DNA of 37,230 nucleotides from SVEL01 sp045126475 (lineage in GTDB: Bacteria > Bacillota > Clostridia > Lachnospirales > Lachnospiraceae). Position numbers and translations under genes: made by a program. Below are positions 29,362 to 37,230 of this stretch, piece after piece; within the stretch, counting starts at the first letter, position 1, and every line of letters begins with the position of its first letter. The stretch is from positions 1-37,230 of the forward strand of contig JBGVOL010000044.1 of the NCBI GenBank assembly GCA_045126475.1, read 5' to 3'. Below the pieces are notes generated by a model. It was not told the origin of the DNA. It did no database searches and saw only the letters and a program-made list of their open reading frames with translations.

Positions 29362-30818
29362 AATTCCTCCAAAATTCCCTTAACAAAATCGTACAGTTTA
29401 GCAACCGATGAAATGGAAACTCTCTCATCTGTAGTGTGTATGTCGTACATCTGAGGTCCGAAAGACACAACATCAAGCTCAGGCTTCTTCTCCAAGATAT
29501 ATCCGCATTCAAGACCTGCATGGATTACGTCTATCTTAAGTTCATCATTAAACATATCCTTATATACCCTGCACAAAAGCTTCTGCAATGGTGAATCAGC
29601 CTTGTAAGCCCACTCAGGATACTCGCCGTCAGAGCTGTACCGGCCTCCCGTAAGCTTTGCCAGAGTTTCTATCTTCTCTGCAATCAAATACTTTCTGCTT
29701 CTCACAGAGCTTCTTATGGACATATGAATGGTTACAACGCCCTTGTCAGTCTTTAAAATGCCCATGTTTAACGATGTCTCCACAAGACCGTTCATATTTG
29801 GCACACGGTACTGTGGACCAAACGGAACCACATTCATAAATGCCAGAATATTGTCCGTAGCCTTTCTTGAAGCTGCATAGAAAATGCCGTACTCGCCGTT
29901 TGAAAGACTTACATCTATGTCCTTGTCCGATACTGTAAACTCTCCTTTTATTATATCAGAGATTTCTCCAACATACTTTTTAAGCTCTGACGCTTTTTCT
30001 TCCACATTCTCATGGGTATGAAGTACAAACCTTGCAGTGCTCTCCTTTGTTATGACATTGTCCTTTGAACCGCCGTTAAGTGAGATAACTCTTATGGCAA
30101 TTCTGTCATTTATATATTTAAGAACTCTCCCAAGAAGTATATTGGCGTTGGCTCTCTCATTGTGAATCTCCGCACCGGAATGACCACCCTTTAAACCGCT
30201 TATTTTAAGCTCGTATATAAGACCTGCCACCTCGGCTGTCTCCAGTTCAAACTTTACCTCTGCTGACTTGCCTCCGGCACATCCGACCGTTATGATACCG
30301 TCATCCTCACTGTCAAGATTAAGCATATACTTTCCGTTTATATCACTCATATCGAGTCCCATGGCACCGTCCATGCCCGTTTCCTCATCTATGGTAAATA
30401 TAACCTCAAGGTCAGGATGCTTAACACTGTCATCATCAAGAAGTGCCAGTCCAACTGCCACGGCAATACCGTCATCAGCTCCAAGGGTTGTCTTGTCAGC
30501 AGTGATAAAATCACCGTCAACTATAAGCTTAATAGGGTCCTTCATAAAATCATGGCTGCTGTCTGAATCCTTCTCCGCCACCATATCCAGATGACCCTGT
30601 ATGATAACGCCCGGCTTTTCCTCACATCCTGCAGTTGCAGGCTTCTTAATGACTACATTATTTAATTCATCCTGTCTTACGAAAAGGCCTCTCTTTTTGG
30701 CAAAAGCCACGCAGTAATCACTGACTGCCTTTGTATTTCCCGAACCTCTCGGTATATTTGAAATCTCTTCAAAATAATAAAACACCTTCTCAGGCTGTAA
30801 ATTATATTTCTCAAGCAT
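29352..30818 (-). CDS. pepD: Aminoacyl-histidine dipeptidase (M20C, PepD)
   Basis: Cytosolic zinc dipeptidase of broad specificity. The 488-residue protein shows the M20 metal ligands: GHLDMVAE near residue 77 (His and the following Asp), LGADDGIAVAVGLALL near 115 with the bridging Asp, FTIDEETGMDGAMGLD near 145 (catalytic Glu pair), and HAGLECG near the C-terminus. The lid domain in between (about 205-390) includes GLKGGHSG. The length matches the roughly 485-residue PepD family. It is upstream of walJ with a 10-base overlap and divergent from a YlbJ-like gene. Confidence 0.96.
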   Translation of the reverse strand: MLEKYNLQPEKVFYYFEEISNIPRGSGNTKAVSDYCVAFAKKRGLFVRQDELNNVVIKKPATAGCEEKPGVIIQGHLDMVAEKDSDSSHDFMKDPIKLIVDGDFITADKTTLGADDGIAVAVGLALLDDDSVKHPDLEVIFTIDEETGMDGAMGLDMSDINGKYMLNLDSEDDGIITVGCAGGKSAEVKFELETAEVAGLIYELKISGLKGGHSGAEIHNERANANILLGRVLKYINDRIAIRVISLNGGSKDNVITKESTARFVLHTHENVEEKASELKKYVGEISDIIKGEFTVSDKDIDVSLSNGEYGIFYAASRKATDNILAFMNVVPFGPQYRVPNMNGLVETSLNMGILKTDKGVVTIHMSIRSSVRSRKYLIAEKIETLAKLTGGRYSSDGEYPEWAYKADSPLQKLLCRVYKDMFNDELKIDVIHAGLECGYILEKKPELDVVSFGPQMYDIHTTDERVSISSVAKLYDFVKGILEELCV

Positions 30819-30871
30819 ACTTAAATCCTCCTTGCATACATTATATAAATATACTACAAAGTGTTCACATA

Positions 30872-31843
30872 ATGAAGAAAAATTTTATAACTTTTTTAAT
30901 TCTTTTTTTATTTTTGCTTATGCTGTCGTTTCCTGCAGTAACCAAGGAGGCTGCTTCCACAGGCTTAAATCTGTGGATTTACACAATGCTGCCTGCACTG
31001 CTTCCCTATACTATCATAAGTTCACTCCTACTGTATCTTGACGCTTTCAGGCTTCCCTGCAGAATATTTGAAAAGTTGTTTCATAAAAGGCTTCCTGAAA
31101 GTGAAACCCTCATAATTATATGCGGCTGTCTGTGTGGCTGTCCCATCGGTGCCAAGCTTGCGGCAGACACATATAAAGGTGGAAAGATAAGCAAAAGAAA
31201 CGCTGAATTTCTCATGTGCGCCTGCAACAATTTAAGCCCTTCTTTCTTGATTAACTATGTATTTGCAGAGGTGTACACTCCCTTTATACAGCTTACTACG
31301 GCACATAAATGGCTACTCTGTTTTATAATATTTGCCGCATCTTTTTGCGGTGCAGCCATAACCTGCCGTCTTATATACAAACCGGGCAAATCCGCTGATT
31401 CTGTCAGTGAAAATGACACCTACAGGACAACAGCATCAAAGAACCAAAAAAAGCCCTCATTCTCAAAGTTTTTCGAGGAGTGCATCCTCTCATCCTTTGA
31501 GATTCAGGCTAAAATCGGTGGTTACATAATATTATTTACAATTATAAATAACCTCTTTCTTTTTACATTAAAGCTGTCTGATATACAGTCAGCTGTCTTT
31601 GGCTCCATACTGGAAGTCACAAGCGGCATGGGAGTTTTTTTGTCATTAAACAATGCTGCCTTAAATCTTTCTACCCATGTGATTTGTGCCGTCATAACAT
31701 CCCTTACCGCCTTTGGCGGACTGTGTACCATATTTCAGACTAAAACTGTTATATCAGACAGCGGTCTGTCCGTAAAAAAGTACGGAATATCAAAAGCCAT
31801 ATCAGGTATACTTGCTTTTATGGCTGCCTTTCTTTGTACATAA
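30872..31843 (+). CDS. YlbJ-like integral membrane protein (nucleoside-recognition/Gate-like)
   Basis: A 323-residue polytopic membrane protein with about 8 hydrophobic segments. It carries the YlbJ pattern: EAASTGLNLWIYTMLPALLP near residue 25, then GCPIGAKLAADTYKGGKISK and CNNLSPSFLINYVF, and a second half mirrored from FEIQAKIGGYIILF. YlbJ is needed for spore cortex formation in Bacillus subtilis; this one is shorter (about 400 in YlbJ). The frame opens upstream within pepD, but the ATG at 30872 is the first that leaves room for the divergent pepD promoter. It lacks a clear ribosome binding site, so the start is uncertain. Confidence 0.78.
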   Translation: MKKNFITFLILFLFLLMLSFPAVTKEAASTGLNLWIYTMLPALLPYTIISSLLLYLDAFRLPCRIFEKLFHKRLPESETLIIICGCLCGCPIGAKLAADTYKGGKISKRNAEFLMCACNNLSPSFLINYVFAEVYTPFIQLTTAHKWLLCFIIFAASFCGAAITCRLIYKPGKSADSVSENDTYRTTASKNQKKPSFSKFFEECILSSFEIQAKIGGYIILFTIINNLFLFTLKLSDIQSAVFGSILEVTSGMGVFLSLNNAALNLSTHVICAVITSLTAFGGLCTIFQTKTVISDSGLSVKKYGISKAISGILAFMAAFLCT

Positions 31844-31848
31844 GTATC

Positions 31849-33465
31849 TTACTTATATACCTTCCACTCCCAGACAGCGTTGTTAAACATATCAGATGCA
31901 AACGGGTCAGCTTCAAGTCTTGATGATGTTACTGCAAATGTATACTGTGCGCATATCCATGATATTGGACACTCTTCATATTCAAGCTCGATAAATTCCT
32001 TAACCTGTTCTTTTCTTGTGGTTAAATCCTGCTCAACCTTAATCTTTCCTGTAATCTCAGCAAATTTCTCATTGCTTACATGGATAAGTCTGCTGCTTGC
32101 AGGCTCATAATTTCCTGCATAGCTTAACGGGTCGTTTGAAGGCATCCATGACATCATACATGAATCAAGCTTACTCATCATCATGTTAGCCCACATCGTT
32201 GACGCATCATATGTAGATACCTTTGCCTTTATACCGGCCTCATCAAGCCACTGTACAATAAGCTCTGCCTGACTCTTTCTTGCGTCGCTGTTTACACCAA
32301 TCTCAAATACTCTGTCCTCAGACCACTCACCTGCATCTATGGCAGCCTTAACATATTCCTTAGCCTTCTCAATATTCTGTCCCTTGTCTGCCTTGTCATA
32401 ATAGTATTCAGAACCCGGCAGAATAACTGTCTCCACAAGCTCGCCCTGACCTGAATAGAAGTTGTCAATCATTGTCTGCTTGTCAATACACAGATTAATT
32501 GCCTGTCTCATATTTGTTGAAATAGACGCACAGTTAAATGCCAGTGCCTGCAAGGTTGACGGTGCTGACTGCTTCTTAACCGTTATGCCATCCATTCCGT
32601 CAAGAGACATTGCTGATTCGGTGTCCATTGCCGTGTACAATATATCGGCCTCACCGGACATAACTGCATTGGCAAAGTTTGATATTGATACAACCTTAAA
32701 CACAAGCTTGTCAAACTGCGGACTTCCAAGATGATAATCATCATAAGTCTCAAGTGTAATCTCACTTCCTGCAATCTGGCTTAAAAACTTACAAGGTCCT
32801 GAACCCACAGGACTCTCCCAGAAATCACTGGAAGAAATCTCAGTATCTGACATACTTCCAAGAATATGTTCAGGGATAACAAGAAGGGATTTTGCATTTG
32901 TCATAAGGAATGACTCCAGATTATATGGCTGCTTCAAATGAAGAACAAGTGTGTAATCATCAGGAGTGTCAACTTTAATGGAATTTTCAGATTCCTCAAC
33001 ACCTGCCTCATTTGTTCCCTGAATATAACTTGCAATACTTCTGTTTACAATAGTAGCTTCAGATGTAGACGCATACTGAAGTGTAAACAGCCAGTCCTTT
33101 GAAGTTACTGGTTCGCCATCATGCCATGTAGCCTTCTCATCAAGATGAAATGTAAGCACATCCCCGTCAAGTTCCCATGATTTTGCACCTCTTGGCTCAA
33201 TGTTATAATCTTCATCTACAAAAATAAGTTTATCAAAAATCTTATCTGCAACAAGGTAAGCATAGCTTCCTCCTGTTGAACTGTAATAATTCAGTGTATC
33301 CCATGCTGCACCGAGTGCAAAGTTTACAACTGCCTCCGTGTCAAGTTCTCTTCCGCTGTTACCGCCTTCACCTTCGCTGCCACTGCCGCCGCCACAGGCA
33401 AAAAGTGATGCAGCCATGGCTGTTGTAACTGCAATAGCTGAAATTTTCTTAAATATTTTCCTCAT
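31849..33465 (-). CDS. Family 5 extracellular solute-binding lipoprotein (peptide/nickel ABC type), orphan
   Basis: A 538-residue lipoprotein. After a basic, hydrophobic signal comes the lipobox LFAC with Cys24 and a Gly/Ser linker. The SBP_bac_5 fold is recognised by KLIFVDEDYNIEPRGAKSWE, TFHLDEKATWHDGEPVTSKD (the typical F-x-L-R/D-x-x-x-x-W-x-D-G) near residue 105, and QALAFNCASISTNMRQAINL (the conserved N-T-x-x-x-P-x-x-D-x-x-V-R region). The ATG at 33465 is preferred over 33573; GAGG precedes it and the lipoprotein signal starts there. No permease or ATPase genes are adjacent, so its transporter lies elsewhere. A structured leader precedes it. It is convergent with the YlbJ-like gene, 5 bases apart. 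Confidence 0.92.
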   Translation of the reverse strand: MRKIFKKISAIAVTTAMAASLFACGGGSGSEGEGGNSGRELDTEAVVNFALGAAWDTLNYYSSTGGSYAYLVADKIFDKLIFVDEDYNIEPRGAKSWELDGDVLTFHLDEKATWHDGEPVTSKDWLFTLQYASTSEATIVNRSIASYIQGTNEAGVEESENSIKVDTPDDYTLVLHLKQPYNLESFLMTNAKSLLVIPEHILGSMSDTEISSSDFWESPVGSGPCKFLSQIAGSEITLETYDDYHLGSPQFDKLVFKVVSISNFANAVMSGEADILYTAMDTESAMSLDGMDGITVKKQSAPSTLQALAFNCASISTNMRQAINLCIDKQTMIDNFYSGQGELVETVILPGSEYYYDKADKGQNIEKAKEYVKAAIDAGEWSEDRVFEIGVNSDARKSQAELIVQWLDEAGIKAKVSTYDASTMWANMMMSKLDSCMMSWMPSNDPLSYAGNYEPASSRLIHVSNEKFAEITGKIKVEQDLTTRKEQVKEFIELEYEECPISWICAQYTFAVTSSRLEADPFASDMFNNAVWEWKVYK

Positions 33466-33488
33466 ACCGCTACCTCTTTTCTGTCTTT

Positions 33489-33565
33489 TTTTAGGAGAAA
33501 GGAGAAAGCTCTTCAAACTTTCCCCTAAAAGGAGGAGAAGCCCGTAGGGGTTACCTACGGACTTC
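33489..33565 (-). promoter_or_regulatory. Two consecutive stem-loops in the solute-binding protein leader
   Basis: On the minus strand the first stem is GAAG-T-CCGTAGG-TAACC-CCTACGG-G-CTTC (33565-33537), 11 paired bases. The second pairs TTTTAGGGGAAAG (33530-33518) with CTTTCTCCTAAAA (33501-33489), one mismatch. The second ends about 13 bases before the ribosome binding site. Neither is followed by a long T-run. Confidence 0.55.
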
Positions 33566-33646
33566 TTTGTCACACGCTCATAATATTATAATTTTAAAAT
33601 AAACACCATATTTTTGTGCACAATGTATTTTGTAACTTTGCACATA

Positions 33647-34498
33647 TTATTGTTTTTCACTCATAATGGCAGAATGAACACAGTTATTCATAAGCATTGC
33701 AATGGTCATAGGACCTACACCGCCCGGAACAGGGGTAATTGCCTCTGTATGTGGCGCAACTTTCTCAAAGTCAACATCACCGCAAAGCTTATTGTTCTCG
33801 TCTCTGTGAATACCTACATCAATTACGACGGCACCCTCTTTTACATATGTTTCGTCCACAAATTTTGGCTTACCTATTGCCACTACAAGTATGTCCGCCT
33901 GCTTTGTAATCTCTTTTATATCTTTCGTCCTTGAATGGCATATGGTAACTGTTCCGTTCTCCCTTAAAAGAAGAAGTGCCATAGGTTTTCCCACAATGTT
34001 GCTTCTTCCGAGCACTACACATCTCTTACCGGAAATCTCCACTCCGGAACGTTTGAGAAGCTGTATGACTCCTGCAGGTGTACACGGCATATATCCGTCA
34101 CTTCCTACACAAAGCGCACCTACATTCTTTTCATTGAAGCCATCAACATCCTTTTCAGGAAGAATCGCCTGGATAACCTTATCCTCATTAATCTGCTTTG
34201 GCAGTGGCAGCTGCACAAGTATGCCGTTTACCTTGCTGTCTTTGTTCAGCTTATCAATAAGGCCAAGCAGTTCCTCCTCCGAGGTGCTTTCAGGCAGTTC
34301 ATACGAAAGAGATTCAATACCTATATAAGCGCAGGCTTTCTTTTTATTACCAACATAAACAGTTGACGCAGGATCATTGCCCACCTGAATTACGGCAAGG
34401 GCAATCTCCTTGCCCTGTGCCTTAAGTTCCGTCACCTTATCCTTAAGTTCGTCTTTTATCTCCTGTGAAATCTTTTTGCCATCAATTATCCTGTACAT
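33647..34498 (-). CDS. folD: Bifunctional methylene-tetrahydrofolate dehydrogenase/methenyl-tetrahydrofolate cyclohydrolase
   Basis: Interconverts 5,10-methylene- and 10-formyl-tetrahydrofolate. The 283-residue protein has the catalytic VGNDPASTVYVGNKKKAC (Tyr and Lys) near residue 42, the DGFNEKNVGAL and CTPAGVIQLL substrate motifs, the Rossmann segment VVLGRSNIVGKPMALLLL near 160, and the C-terminal signature PVPGGVGPMTIAMLMNN. Length is typical. It lies 30 bases after the M20 amidohydrolase gene, probably in one transcript with fhs, which produces 10-formyl-THF. Confidence 0.97.
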   Translation of the reverse strand: MYRIIDGKKISQEIKDELKDKVTELKAQGKEIALAVIQVGNDPASTVYVGNKKKACAYIGIESLSYELPESTSEEELLGLIDKLNKDSKVNGILVQLPLPKQINEDKVIQAILPEKDVDGFNEKNVGALCVGSDGYMPCTPAGVIQLLKRSGVEISGKRCVVLGRSNIVGKPMALLLLRENGTVTICHSRTKDIKEITKQADILVVAIGKPKFVDETYVKEGAVVIDVGIHRDENNKLCGDVDFEKVAPHTEAITPVPGGVGPMTIAMLMNNCVHSAIMSEKQ

Positions 34499-34528
34499 GA
34501 AATTTCCTCACTTTCATCATATTGTTTT

Positions 34529-35755
34529 TTAATGTTCTTCCAGCCATCTCATAGCATCATAAACATAAACAGCCGTTCCTGCCGCCAGTGCCGACTCGTC
34601 GAATTTTACCTTAGGGTTATGCTGAGGATAGCAGTATCCCTCATCCGGCTTTCCTGCAGCCAGCGCAAGCATAATTGACGGAACCTGCTGACTTACATAA
34701 GCAAAGTCCTCGGAGCCTGCTCCCGCAGAGCCTGATTTCTTATTACTTCCTGCCTGTGCAAACATTCCCATGGAGAATGCCTTCTCTTTTCCCAAAAGTT
34801 CCGTGCTGTATTTAAGTGTATCATCTGCAAGACTGCTGTCATTAAAAAGTGTAGGACAGCCGCTGTCAAACACTACCTCTGCTTCAGCCCTGAATACCTT
34901 AGCTGTTCCTTCTGTTATGTCAACCAGTCTTTCCTTTATCATCTTTCGCACATCCTCATCAAAAGTACGGATTGTGCCCTTCATAACAACCTCATCAGGA
35001 ATGGCATTTGCCGCCTTTCCTCCCTGAACCGAACCTATTGTAAGGGCAGCCTTGTCATTTATACTTAACTCTCTTCCGTGGATTTCCTGAAGTGCAATAA
35101 TAATATGAGCCGCAGCCGAAACAGGGTCTATACCGGCACTCGGAGTCGAGCCGTGACATCCCTTTCCCTTTACTGTAACAGTAAAAGTATCTGCCGCTGC
35201 AGCACTTACTCCTCCGCTGCATACAACCACACTTCCCGCCTCCATAGGCGAAGCTGCGGCAACATGTATCATCAGCGCCGCATCAACCTTTGGATTTTCA
35301 AGTACACCTGACTTTATCATATCGTCGGAACCCTGGAATATCTCCTCTGCAGGCTGGAACATGAGCTTGATTGTTCCGTTTATGTCTTCCTCGTGATTCT
35401 TTAAATATCTTGCCGCACCTAAAAGCATTGCTGTGTGCATATCATGTCCGCAGGCATGCATACATCCGTTCTCCGACTTAAAATCAAGGTCTGTTTCCTC
35501 CGTGATTGGAAGTGCGTCCATATCTCCACGGATAAGAAATACCTTTCCGGGCTTCTTACCGCCTGCAAGTACAACAAGACCTGCCTTGCCGCACTGGTTT
35601 ACCTCATAGCCCATTTCCTCAAGCTGCTTTCTGACATAAGCAACTGTCTCTTTAAGGTCGAAGCCTGTTTCTGCATGTGCATGAAGATAACGTCTGTCTT
35701 CAATGATTTTTTCTTCAAATGATTTAATTTCACTTATTATCTCATTTCCGGTCAT
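34529..35755 (-). CDS. M20 family amidohydrolase (IAA-amino acid hydrolase-like)
   Basis: A 408-residue zinc or manganese amidohydrolase of the M20D branch, which removes N-acyl groups from amino acids or related conjugates. Metal ligands can be seen in CMHACGHDMHTAMLLGAA near residue 98, and in MFQPAEEIFQGSDDMIKSG with the catalytic Glu pair near 135, MIHVAAASP, and AGSEDFAYVSQQVPS near 345. GGAG precedes the ATG. It sits 13 bases after fhs and 30 bases before folD, inserted between two folate genes, so it may share their transcript. The true substrate is not evident. Confidence 0.9.
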   Translation of the reverse strand: MTGNEIISEIKSFEEKIIEDRRYLHAHAETGFDLKETVAYVRKQLEEMGYEVNQCGKAGLVVLAGGKKPGKVFLIRGDMDALPITEETDLDFKSENGCMHACGHDMHTAMLLGAARYLKNHEEDINGTIKLMFQPAEEIFQGSDDMIKSGVLENPKVDAALMIHVAAASPMEAGSVVVCSGGVSAAAADTFTVTVKGKGCHGSTPSAGIDPVSAAAHIIIALQEIHGRELSINDKAALTIGSVQGGKAANAIPDEVVMKGTIRTFDEDVRKMIKERLVDITEGTAKVFRAEAEVVFDSGCPTLFNDSSLADDTLKYSTELLGKEKAFSMGMFAQAGSNKKSGSAGAGSEDFAYVSQQVPSIMLALAAGKPDEGYCYPQHNPKVKFDESALAAGTAVYVYDAMRWLEEH

Positions 35756-35768
35756 AGTGTTCTCCTTC

Positions 35769-37230
35769 CTAAAACAACCCGGTAATTACACCATTGTTGT
35801 CAACATCTATGTTGTTGGCTGCCGGAACCTTCGGAAGACCCGGCATGGTCATAATTGAGCCTGTGACAGCTACAACAAAGCCTGCTCCTGCATTAAGATA
35901 GACTTCTCTGATATTTATATCAAAATTCTCCGGTCTGCCAAGCTTTGTCTGGTCATCTGACAGGGAATACTGGTTTTTTGCCATACAAACGGGAACGTTT
36001 CCATATCCCATTTCAGTAATATTCTTTAATGCCTTTGCCGCAGCAGGGCTGAATACCACCTTATCTGCTCCGTATATCTTTGTTGCGATTGTTGTTATCT
36101 TATCTTCAAGAGACATTTCGTCAGGATAAAGAAGCTTAAAATCTCCGTCACCGCTTTCTATGGACGACAGAACCTTTTCGGCAAGTTCTATACCGCCGTC
36201 TCCGCCGTTCTCCCATACTGTTGACAATGCAAACTCACATCCTTTTTTGCGACAGAATTCCTCAACAAAGGCATTTTCTGCCTCAGAGTCAGTCACAAAG
36301 GAGTTTAATGTTACAACAACAGGGACACCGAACATTTTAAGGTTGTCTATATGCTTTTCAAGATTTACGATACCCTTCTTCAAGGCTTCAAGGTTTTCTT
36401 CCGCAAGCTGTGCCTTTGGCACACCTCCATTATATTTCAAAGCTCTGATTGTTGCAACAAGAACTGCCACGTCAGGCTTAATTCCTGCCATTCGGCACTT
36501 GATATCAAAGAACTTCTCTGCTCCCAAGTCTGCTCCGAAACCTGCCTCCGTTATGACATAATCAGCCAGTTTTAATGCAGTCTTTGTGGCTCTTACGGAA
36601 TTGCAGCCATGAGCAATATTTGCAAAAGGTCCGCCATGGACAAGGGCCGGTGTATGTTCCAGCGTCTGTATTAGATTCGGCTTTAATGCATCCTTAAGAA
36701 GTGCCGCCATGGCGCCTACCGCCTGTAAATCTTGGGCGGTAACAGGCTTTCCCTCATAATTGTACGCAACTATTATCTTTGAAAGTCTTTTCTTTAAATC
36801 ATCCATATTATCAGCAAGACAGAGAATTGCCATTATCTCGGAAGCAACTGTTATGACAAAATGATCCTCCCTTACGGTTCCGTCCATTTTGTTTCCAAGA
36901 CCCACAACAATGTTTCTCAGAACCCTGTCATTCATGTCTATACAGCGTTTCCATAAAATCTGTCTTGTATCTATTCCGAGAGCATTTCCCTGCTGTATAT
37001 GATTATCAAGAAGTGCTGCCAAAAGATTGTTTGCAGAAGTGATTGCATGAAAATCTCCCGTAAAATGAAGATTCAAATCCTCCATAGGAACTACCTGCGC
37101 ATATCCTCCTCCTGCCGCACCGCCCTTTATGCCGAAGCATGGTCCGAGAGAAGGTTCGCGAAGAGCGATAACTGCCTTCTTATGGAGTTTACCAAATGCC
37201 TGGCCAAGACCGACACTTGTGGTTGTCTTT
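35769..37230 (-). CDS. fhs: Formate-tetrahydrofolate ligase, N-terminus beyond window edge
   Basis: ATP-dependent formation of 10-formyl-tetrahydrofolate from formate, used in purine synthesis and in acetogenic carbon fixation. The frame runs open to the right edge, with the first complete codon at 37229, giving 486 residues of a family of about 556. The part of the P-loop that is visible is KTTTSVGLGQAFGKL, so only about 70 N-terminal residues are missing. Other motifs are REPSLGPCFGIKGGAAGGGY, LNLHFTGDFHAITSANNLL, VHGGPFANIAHGCNS and TEAGFGADLGAEKF. It precedes the M20 amidohydrolase and folD genes. Confidence 0.97.
   Translation of the reverse strand, partial: KTTTSVGLGQAFGKLHKKAVIALREPSLGPCFGIKGGAAGGGYAQVVPMEDLNLHFTGDFHAITSANNLLAALLDNHIQQGNALGIDTRQILWKRCIDMNDRVLRNIVVGLGNKMDGTVREDHFVITVASEIMAILCLADNMDDLKKRLSKIIVAYNYEGKPVTAQDLQAVGAMAALLKDALKPNLIQTLEHTPALVHGGPFANIAHGCNSVRATKTALKLADYVITEAGFGADLGAEKFFDIKCRMAGIKPDVAVLVATIRALKYNGGVPKAQLAEENLEALKKGIVNLEKHIDNLKMFGVPVVVTLNSFVTDSEAENAFVEEFCRKKGCEFALSTVWENGGDGGIELAEKVLSSIESGDGDFKLLYPDEMSLEDKITTIATKIYGADKVVFSPAAAKALKNITEMGYGNVPVCMAKNQYSLSDDQTKLGRPENFDINIREVYLNAGAGFVVAVTGSIMTMPGLPKVPAANNIDVDNNGVITGLF

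Noticed and set aside
33574..33646. ZTP riboswitch for the folate genes
   Set aside because: No characteristic conserved core is visible upstream of folD or in this gap, and folD follows the amidohydrolase gene by only 30 bases.

Overview
The window looks like a chromosomal segment from a gut or rumen clostridium, most likely a Lachnospiraceae member. The evidence is the AT-rich low-GC Firmicutes composition, strong AGGAGG-type ribosome binding sites, and the gene content: a pta-ackA-yceD-rpmF-plsX-acpP-rnc-smc-ftsY string, a YlbJ-like membrane protein, UPF0210/ACT, Rpn, and a Cthe_2159-type lipoprotein. The genus is not resolved. Both ends cut genes: ffh on the left lacks its C-terminus, and fhs on the right lacks its N-terminus.

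Region 1 to 14.0 kb (minus strand throughout) is a housekeeping block. Read in the direction of transcription it is pta-ackA (acetate/ATP formation), yceD-rpmF (large-subunit protein L32), plsX-acpP (phospholipid and fatty acid synthesis), rnc-smc-ftsY (RNA processing, chromosome organisation, SRP receptor), and then ylxM-ffh (SRP). Two metabolic genes, a threonine ammonia-lyase and a DRE-TIM aldolase/lyase-like protein, each with its own promoter, sit between ftsY and ylxM-ffh.

Region 14.0 to 20.1 kb holds an XRE regulator with a palindrome on its promoter, a beta-helical carbohydrate-binding lipoprotein, tmcAL, a 390-base structured intergenic stretch containing two nested-looking inverted-repeat elements, and a LysR-type regulator. 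The LysR gene is divergent from a SemiSWEET-like transporter and an SGNH-like protein whose catalytic blocks are degenerate. An inverted repeat lies about 66 bases upstream of the predicted start of the transporter transcript, where LysR proteins typically bind.

Region 20.1 to 25.6 kb carries nfo-proS, an unannotated 32-residue membrane peptide locus with the layout of a type I toxin-antitoxin module, an ACT-domain/UPF0210 pair, and a DinJ-YafQ type II toxin-antitoxin operon. The peptide locus has face-to-face promoters, a shared terminator-like hairpin, inverted repeats at both ends, and a duplicated Shine-Dalgarno octamer in the leader. It is the best candidate here for an undescribed system.

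Region 25.6 to 28.5 kb is accessory: an Rpn-type PD-(D/E)XK protein, a small lipoprotein, two near-identical 91-bp dispersed repeats, related long hairpins, and a perfect 13-copy GCTGT tandem repeat. Region 28.5 to 37.2 kb returns to core genes: pepD-walJ, a YlbJ-like membrane protein, an orphan peptide-type solute-binding lipoprotein with a structured leader, and folD, an M20 amidohydrolase and fhs, two of which belong to tetrahydrofolate one-carbon metabolism.

Promoter, terminator and RNA calls are by eye from -35/-10 spacing and complementarity. No folding, database search or expression data was available.
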